Of a stretch of DNA of 9,566 bases, positions 6,090 through 9,566 are shown in pieces. The stretch is taken from the NCBI GenBank assembly GCA_009924765.1, contig RFQW01000039.1, positions 1-9,566 on the forward strand, read 5' to 3'. The position numbers and the translations under genes are program-made. A model generated the notes under the pieces. That model was not told the DNA's origin. It made no database searches and saw nothing but the letters and a program-made list of their open reading frames with translations. Source of the stretch: Planctomycetota bacterium. GTDB lineage: Bacteria; Planctomycetota; Phycisphaerae; Phycisphaerales; SM1A02. Numbering within the stretch: position 1 is the first letter of the stretch; the number at the start of each line of letters is the position of its first letter.

Positions 6090-6158
6090 CGAAGTTCTCC
6101 CGGAACCCCGGAATGAGGCCCAATCGCCCGAGTATGCCACAGACTCGGGTCGGGTCAA
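6090..6158 (-). promoter_or_regulatory. Promoter and conserved leader of the beta-helix gene
   Basis: On the minus strand, TTGACC (6153-6158) and CATACT (6131-6136) are 16 nt apart, the best -35 match of the three units. The leader block at 6096-6118 again begins exactly 12 nt after CATACT. It differs from the other two copies by a single base, in the hairpin loop (GGUU instead of GGCU; hairpin 6098-6113). GGGAGA is 6 nt from the ATG at 6089. A perfect 7-bp inverted repeat CCCGAGT/ACTCGGG (6127-6133, 6143-6149) straddles the -10 box and could be an operator. Confidence 0.7.
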
Positions 6159-6201
6159 AGCGCCAACTTTGGAATTTCATCCCCGTCCTGCCGCGCTCCG
6201 C

Positions 6202-6245
6202 GTTGCGCCCCTTCGCCCGTCGCCTCCTTGTAACCACCGCGCAAC
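6202..6245 (-). terminator. Possible weak stem-loop after the purA-uppS-hydrolase operon
   Basis: Immediately after the hydrolase stop, GTTGCGC (minus strand, 6239-6245) can pair with GCGCAAC (6202-6208) across a 30-nt loop. There is no following U-run and the loop is long, so this is a poor intrinsic terminator. The stem may be accidental in GC-rich DNA. Confidence 0.2.
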
Positions 6246-7622
6246 TCAATCCACGGCCGCCGTCGCGCGCCCGAGCACAATCCGGACAGCACTCAGGGCT
6301 CCGGGCTTGGCAGCGCCCTGGCCGATCAACCAGATCGTGCGCTGCACGATCGGCATCAGCGCCTGCTCGTCCAGCGCCTCGTCAGGATCGTTCCAGGTCG
6401 CCACGACCGCGAACCACGCCCCGTCCGCCCGCTTGAGCAGAAAGCTGAGGTTCAGCACGCCGGGTTCCGAGCCTCCCTTGAAGCCCGCCCACGGAAACTG
6501 CGTTGTCGAGATGTCGAGACCACGCGAGATCGCGAGCGCACCACGCAACAGGCATGCATCGCTGCCCGGCGCGCCGTCCGTGTTGCGACGCAGCCACTCC
6601 ATGGCGCGGCACAGGTCGGATGCGCTCGCGAACCACTCGATCGAGTCGATGCGGTTGGGGCCGCCGAACGCCGACGGGTCCAGTGCGTCGCGAGTGAGTT
6701 CGGTTTTCGGCAGTCCGTTCTCCAGGAAGGCGCGGCGCCCCGCCTCGTCGAGAGCCGCGTAGGCCTCGCCCGCTTTGCCCCCATCGATGAACTTCAGGCG
6801 GAACATCTCGCCGGTGCCAAGGAAGGGGCGGGTGCGCGCGGGATTCTTCATGCCCATCGTGGGCAGCATCGCCTCGACGCGAGCGCGGCCCAGCGTCGAG
6901 AGCAGCAGGTCGGTGGCGGTGTTGTCGCTCACCGAGATCATCAGGTTCGCGGCGGTATCGAGCGTCACGGGCGCGCCGTCCGGCCAGTCCTGCAGCTGGC
7001 CGCTTGGCCACGAACGCGTCGCAGGGCCCAGTATTGCCGTCTCGGACAGCTTGCGGCGGCCCGCCTTCACGTCGTCGGCGAGCGTGCCGAGCAGGTACAG
7101 CTTGAACGCGCTGCCGATGGCGAGCGGCAGATCGGGTTCGATCGTCACAAGCGGTTCAGGGTCGCCCTCGCCGAGCCGCCAGACGCCGAAGCTCATCTGG
7201 CCGCCGAGCTTCGCGAGCGCCTTGGCCGCCTCGTCGACGGTCTTCAGCATCGGGACGGGGGCCCCAAAGAACAGCGTGCTCACCTCGTTCGGTGCCTTGT
7301 CCTGAATGCCGATCGTCATCGGCACCACCAGGCCCTTCTCGGTGATCAGGTCGAAGGTTGCGAGGTTCGGACCCTTGCTCGATGCGCGCTGCACGGCCTT
7401 CACGGCGCCGCACTTGCTGAAGAACTGCGAGCCGATCGCGATGAGCTGCGCGTCGCTCACCTGCGCCGAGAACGACGCGTGGAAGAGGCCCTTCGGCCAA
7501 GACGGCTTCTCGCTGATGATGCCTGCCGCCTCGCTGGCGCGTCGCTCGAGCGGCGCCTGCGCCGACGCCGGCGCGACGAGCGCGATGGAGGCGAGCAGCG
7601 CGGCGAGCAGCGATCGGATCAT
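6246..7622 (-). CDS. Exported serine hydrolase, class A beta-lactamase fold with ORF12/LpqF-like N-terminal domain
   Basis: Protein of 458 residues with a signal peptide (1-22, ending ASAQA). Residues about 45-122 look like the small steroid-isomerase-like domain found ahead of the beta-lactamase domain in ORF12 of clavulanic-acid gene clusters and in LpqF-type lipoproteins. The C-terminal domain has the serine-acylase motifs SAFK (171-174, nucleophile Ser and general-base Lys), SDN (232-234) and KGG (382-384, in place of the usual KTG). No clear ExxLN omega-loop motif is present; the nearest Glu is in GEMFRLK (272). True penicillinase activity is therefore uncertain, and an esterase or peptidase role in the envelope is equally possible. 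The ATG overlaps the stop of the upstream gene by 4 bp (ATGA), indicating translational coupling in the purA-uppS operon. Family assignment is from memory of motifs. Confidence 0.9.
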   Translation of the reverse strand: MIRSLLAALLASIALVAPASAQAPLERRASEAAGIISEKPSWPKGLFHASFSAQVSDAQLIAIGSQFFSKCGAVKAVQRASSKGPNLATFDLITEKGLVVPMTIGIQDKAPNEVSTLFFGAPVPMLKTVDEAAKALAKLGGQMSFGVWRLGEGDPEPLVTIEPDLPLAIGSAFKLYLLGTLADDVKAGRRKLSETAILGPATRSWPSGQLQDWPDGAPVTLDTAANLMISVSDNTATDLLLSTLGRARVEAMLPTMGMKNPARTRPFLGTGEMFRLKFIDGGKAGEAYAALDEAGRRAFLENGLPKTELTRDALDPSAFGGPNRIDSIEWFASASDLCRAMEWLRRNTDGAPGSDACLLRGALAISRGLDISTTQFPWAGFKGGSEPGVLNLSFLLKRADGAWFAVVATWNDPDEALDEQALMPIVQRTIWLIGQGAAKPGALSAVRIVLGRATAAVD

Positions 7623-7936
7623 GCGGTCATGCTAACGAGGCGCTTCCGCTCGGCGGTGAATTTCCACCACGGCATCGGCTTGCCGCCGCGCGCCTGATGG
7701 ATGATCGCCATGAACACGTCGATCACGCACGGGTCGTGTCGCTTGTCGGTGCGGCGGCACAGCGAGCGGTACAGGGCCAGGGCATCGCGCCCTGCGAGCT
7801 GGCGCACGGTACGGATGCCAAGCTGATGCAGATCGCCGAGCGTGGCGGGGCCCACGTTGGCAAGATCGCTCAGCTGCAGCATGGGCGTGGTGCGCTTGCC
7901 GGCCTTCGTGCGCATCGGCGCTTTGCGCGTCGGCAT
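7619..7936 (-). CDS. Cdd1-like helix-hairpin-helix protein (pathogenicity-locus family)
   Basis: Small basic protein of 105 residues. After a Lys/Arg-rich N-terminus (1-17), residues 21-45 (LSDLANVGPATLGDLHQLGI) form a helix-hairpin-helix with the characteristic NVGPAT turn. This is followed by LAGRDALALYRSLC, then DPCVIDVFMAIIHQA (68-82), and PWWKFTAERK (89-98). This order matches the Cdd1 family (called Pathogenicity locus, often annotated as mitomycin resistance protein). The biochemical role of that family is poorly known; the fold suggests non-specific DNA binding. The gene starts 7 bp after uppS and its stop overlaps the start of the serine hydrolase by 4 bp, so it sits inside the operon. 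There is no strong Shine-Dalgarno, in keeping with coupling to uppS translation. Confidence 0.85.
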   Translation of the reverse strand: MPTRKAPMRTKAGKRTTPMLQLSDLANVGPATLGDLHQLGIRTVRQLAGRDALALYRSLCRRTDKRHDPCVIDVFMAIIHQARGGKPMPWWKFTAERKRLVSMTA

Positions 7937-7943
7937 GGTCGCA

Positions 7944-8699
7944 CTACTTCGCCTTCAACCCACCAAACGTGCGCTGCCTTCCCGCAAAGTCGCGGAACGC
8001 GCGATCCAGATCCTGCAGATTGAAGTCCGGCCACAGCGTTTCGGTGACATGCATCTCGGCGTAGCTGATCTGCCACAGCAGGAAGTTGCTCACGCGCCAC
8101 TGGCCCGCGGTGCGGATCAGCAGGTCGGGGTCGGGCAGGCCAGCGGTGCCCAGGTGATCGGAGATGGTGGCTTCAGTGATCGCCGCGGGGTCCAGCTCGC
8201 CCTGGCGCACCTTGTTGGCAATGTCGCGCACGGCGTCGGTGATCTCGGCGCGTGCGCCGTAGTTCAGTGCCAGCACCAGATGCATGCCGCGCCCGTGCGC
8301 CGTGGCGCGCTCGGTTTCATCCAGCATGTGCAGCGCCTCGGCGGGCATGCCTTCGCGGCGGCCCAGCCTGCGAAAGCGGATGCCGTTGGCCAGCATCATG
8401 GGCAGCTCATTGCGCAGGTGTTCCTGCAGCAGCAACATGATCGCGGCCACCTCGTCGGCGGGACGGCTCCAGTTCTCGCTGCTGAAGCTGTACAGCGTGA
8501 GAGCCTGCACGCCGCGCTGCGCGCATGTCTCCACGATGGGCCGCACCACGCGACTGCCAGCCTGGTGCCCGGCCGCGCGCGGCAGGCCGCGGCGCTGCGC
8601 CCATCGGCCGTTGCCATCCATGATGATGGCCACGTGCTGAGGCACCGGCATGCCGGTGTGCTGCTGCGCTTCCGTCGTGGTTGCCGCTGTGGCGCTCAT
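7944..8699 (-). CDS. uppS: Isoprenyl (undecaprenyl) diphosphate synthase
   Basis: Cytosolic cis-prenyltransferase of 251 residues, the usual length. It condenses isopentenyl diphosphate units onto farnesyl diphosphate to make the C55 lipid carrier for peptidoglycan and other envelope glycans. Diagnostic motifs are present: IIMDGNGRWA (25-34, catalytic Asp28), GH at 44-45, LYSFSSENW (69-77), LALNYGARAEI (143-153), PDPDLLIRTAGQWRVSNFLLWQ (from 189) and SYAEMHVTETLWPDF (212-226, with the metal-binding Glu215). One departure is Gln200 where RTGGExRxSN normally has Glu. The start is the ATG one base after the purA stop; a longer in-frame version would run over 200 bp into purA and adds only low-complexity Arg/Pro/Ser sequence. 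Confidence 0.96.
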   Translation of the reverse strand: MSATAATTTEAQQHTGMPVPQHVAIIMDGNGRWAQRRGLPRAAGHQAGSRVVRPIVETCAQRGVQALTLYSFSSENWSRPADEVAAIMLLLQEHLRNELPMMLANGIRFRRLGRREGMPAEALHMLDETERATAHGRGMHLVLALNYGARAEITDAVRDIANKVRQGELDPAAITEATISDHLGTAGLPDPDLLIRTAGQWRVSNFLLWQISYAEMHVTETLWPDFNLQDLDRAFRDFAGRQRTFGGLKAK

Positions 8700-8700
8700 G

Positions 8701-9566
8701 TCACGCGTGGCTCGCCATGCTGGCGGCCTCGAGCGTCTGCCTGCGATCGGGGCCCACGCCCACCATCTCGATGGGCAGCTGCAGCAGCGCCTCGATGCGA
8801 TCGAGGTAGCGCCGAGCGTTCTCAGGCAGCGCCTTGCGATCGCTGGCATCGCGGATGGGCTCGCTCCAACCCGGCAGGGTTTCGTACACGGCGGTGGCAT
8901 CGGTGAGCCGATGCGCATCGGGAATGAATCGATCGCTCACGCGGCCATCGGGCAGGCGGTAGCCGGTGCAGATCTTCAGTTCATCCACGCCGCTCAGCAC
9001 ATCAAGCAGCGTGCAGGCGATGCCGGTGGTGCCGCAGATCATGCACGCGTAGCGCACGGCCACTAGGTCCAGCCAGCCAACGCGGCGGGGGCGCCCGGTG
9101 GTGGTGCCGAACTCGCGGCCGCGCGTGCGGATGCCGTCACCGATCGCATCCAGCAGCTCGGTGGGGAACGGTCCGCCGCCCACGCGCGTGCTGTAGGCCT
9201 TCATGATGCCAAGCACGCGGCTGATGTTGCGCATGGGCAGGCCCGTGCCCGCCGGAATGCCGAGCGTGCTGCAGTTGCTGCTGGTCACATAGGGGTAGGT
9301 GCCGTGATCGATGTCGAGCAGGCTTGCGTTGGCGCCTTCGAACAGCATGCGCTTGCCGGCCTTCACCGCATCGTGCAGGCCGTACACCGTGTCGGTGATG
9401 TGCGGTCGCAGACGCTCACCCGCCTCGCCAAAGCGCTTGGCCAGCGCGTCGGGGTCAAGCGGCGGAGCCTGCACGCCAAGGGCCTTCAGTTCGCGGGTGC
9501 GCAGGCCGCAGATCACGTGCAGGCGCTCGCGCAGGTAGGCCGCATCCAGCAGGTCGCCCATGCGGA
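8701..9566 (-). CDS. purA: Adenylosuccinate synthetase, C-terminal two thirds (5' end outside window)
   Basis: PurA joins IMP and aspartate with GTP hydrolysis to form adenylosuccinate, the first committed step to AMP. About 287 residues are visible; the N-terminal 140 or so, with the P-loop and IMP-binding loop, lie beyond the window edge, and the frame is open through base 9566. Family motifs, numbered from the internal Met at 9561: FEGANASLLDIDHGTYPYVTSSN (from 74), KAYSTRVGGGPFPTEL (121-136), GTTTGRPRRVGWLD (152-165), LLDVLSG (185-191), YETLPGW (226-232) and GPDR (270-273). The internal Met is not the start, since it lies in the RVGDL-like segment in mid-protein. Two oddities: FEGAN/SSNCS resembles eukaryotic enzymes more than E. 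coli FEGAQ/SSNTT, and the guanine-recognition TKLD reads TLLD. uppS begins one base after the stop. Confidence 0.95.
   Translation of the reverse strand, partial: RMGDLLDAAYLRERLHVICGLRTRELKALGVQAPPLDPDALAKRFGEAGERLRPHITDTVYGLHDAVKAGKRMLFEGANASLLDIDHGTYPYVTSSNCSTLGIPAGTGLPMRNISRVLGIMKAYSTRVGGGPFPTELLDAIGDGIRTRGREFGTTTGRPRRVGWLDLVAVRYACMICGTTGIACTLLDVLSGVDELKICTGYRLPDGRVSDRFIPDAHRLTDATAVYETLPGWSEPIRDASDRKALPENARRYLDRIEALLQLPIEMVGVGPDRRQTLEAASMASHA

Noticed and set aside
6090..6158. N-terminal extension of the beta-helix protein to an ATG at 6158
   Set aside because: The extension would contain the promoter and leader block and push the signal peptide inward. The ATG at 6089 has the conserved Shine-Dalgarno and spacing.
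6043..6180. Short minus-strand frame starting MKFQSWRFDP, and a plus-strand frame at 3509-3823 also starting MKFQS
   Set aside because: The likeness comes from the 15-bp promoter-proximal motif. The first would overlap the promoter and the beta-helix start, and the second is antisense to the IPT gene. Similarity ends after five residues.
5995..6762. Plus-strand open frame of 255 codons crossing the beta-helix promoter and the hydrolase gene
   Set aside because: It runs over two real genes and a promoter, with Arg/Ser/Pro-rich low-complexity product.
7842..8906. Long plus-strand open frame of 354 codons opposite uppS
   Set aside because: It is antisense to a gene with clear cis-prenyltransferase motifs, lies in GC-rich DNA where antisense frames stay open, and its product is a Ala/Gln/His/Arg-rich sequence with no recognisable domain.
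8700..8918. Longer start for uppS inside purA
   Set aside because: It would add 73 Arg/Ser/Pro-rich residues unlike any UppS, overlapping the conserved PurA C-terminus in another frame.

Overview
The window looks like a piece of a Planctomycetota chromosome, probably class Phycisphaerae. This is inferred from secreted proteins that combine a C-type-lectin-like domain, calcium loops of the form DCNxDGIxDYGQI, an IPT/TIG domain and a dockerin-like C-terminus, next to ordinary housekeeping genes. All genes read on the minus strand, so transcription runs from high to low coordinates. I see no tRNA, rRNA, CRISPR array, transposase or phage gene. No gene-free stretch exceeds 300 bases; the longest is about 250 bases, at 4715-4967.

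Right block (6246-9566, more GC-rich by eye): a compact operon of purA (5' end outside the window), uppS, a small Cdd1-type helix-hairpin-helix protein, and an exported class A beta-lactamase-fold serine hydrolase. Junctions are 1 bp, 7 bp and a 4-bp ATGA overlap, so the four genes are probably co-transcribed and partly translationally coupled.

Left block (1-6089): secreted modular proteins. A right-handed beta-helix protein (4968-6089), an IPT protein with an unidentified N-terminal beta-rich domain (3563-4714) and a double C-type lectin (2038-3450) each carry their own copy of one upstream module. That module is a -35/-10 promoter, exactly 12 nt, then a nearly invariant 23-nt leader with a short hairpin running into the Shine-Dalgarno. 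Downstream of the double lectin lie three tandem paralogues with 21-nt spacers and no promoter of their own: 1042-2016, 64-1020, and the first 14 codons of another at 1-42. They probably form one lectin operon led by the 2038-3450 gene.

The tandem lectins share almost identical signal peptides, spacers and C-terminal tails, while the lectin core differs, especially at the sugar-binding triad (EPN twice in the leader protein, WPD and EGG in the copies). The most interesting feature is this array of exported, domain-shuffled lectins with conserved flanks and diversified binding sites, under a shared promoter-leader that may mark a wider regulon. The biological role, such as glycan capture, surface adhesion or recognition, is inference.
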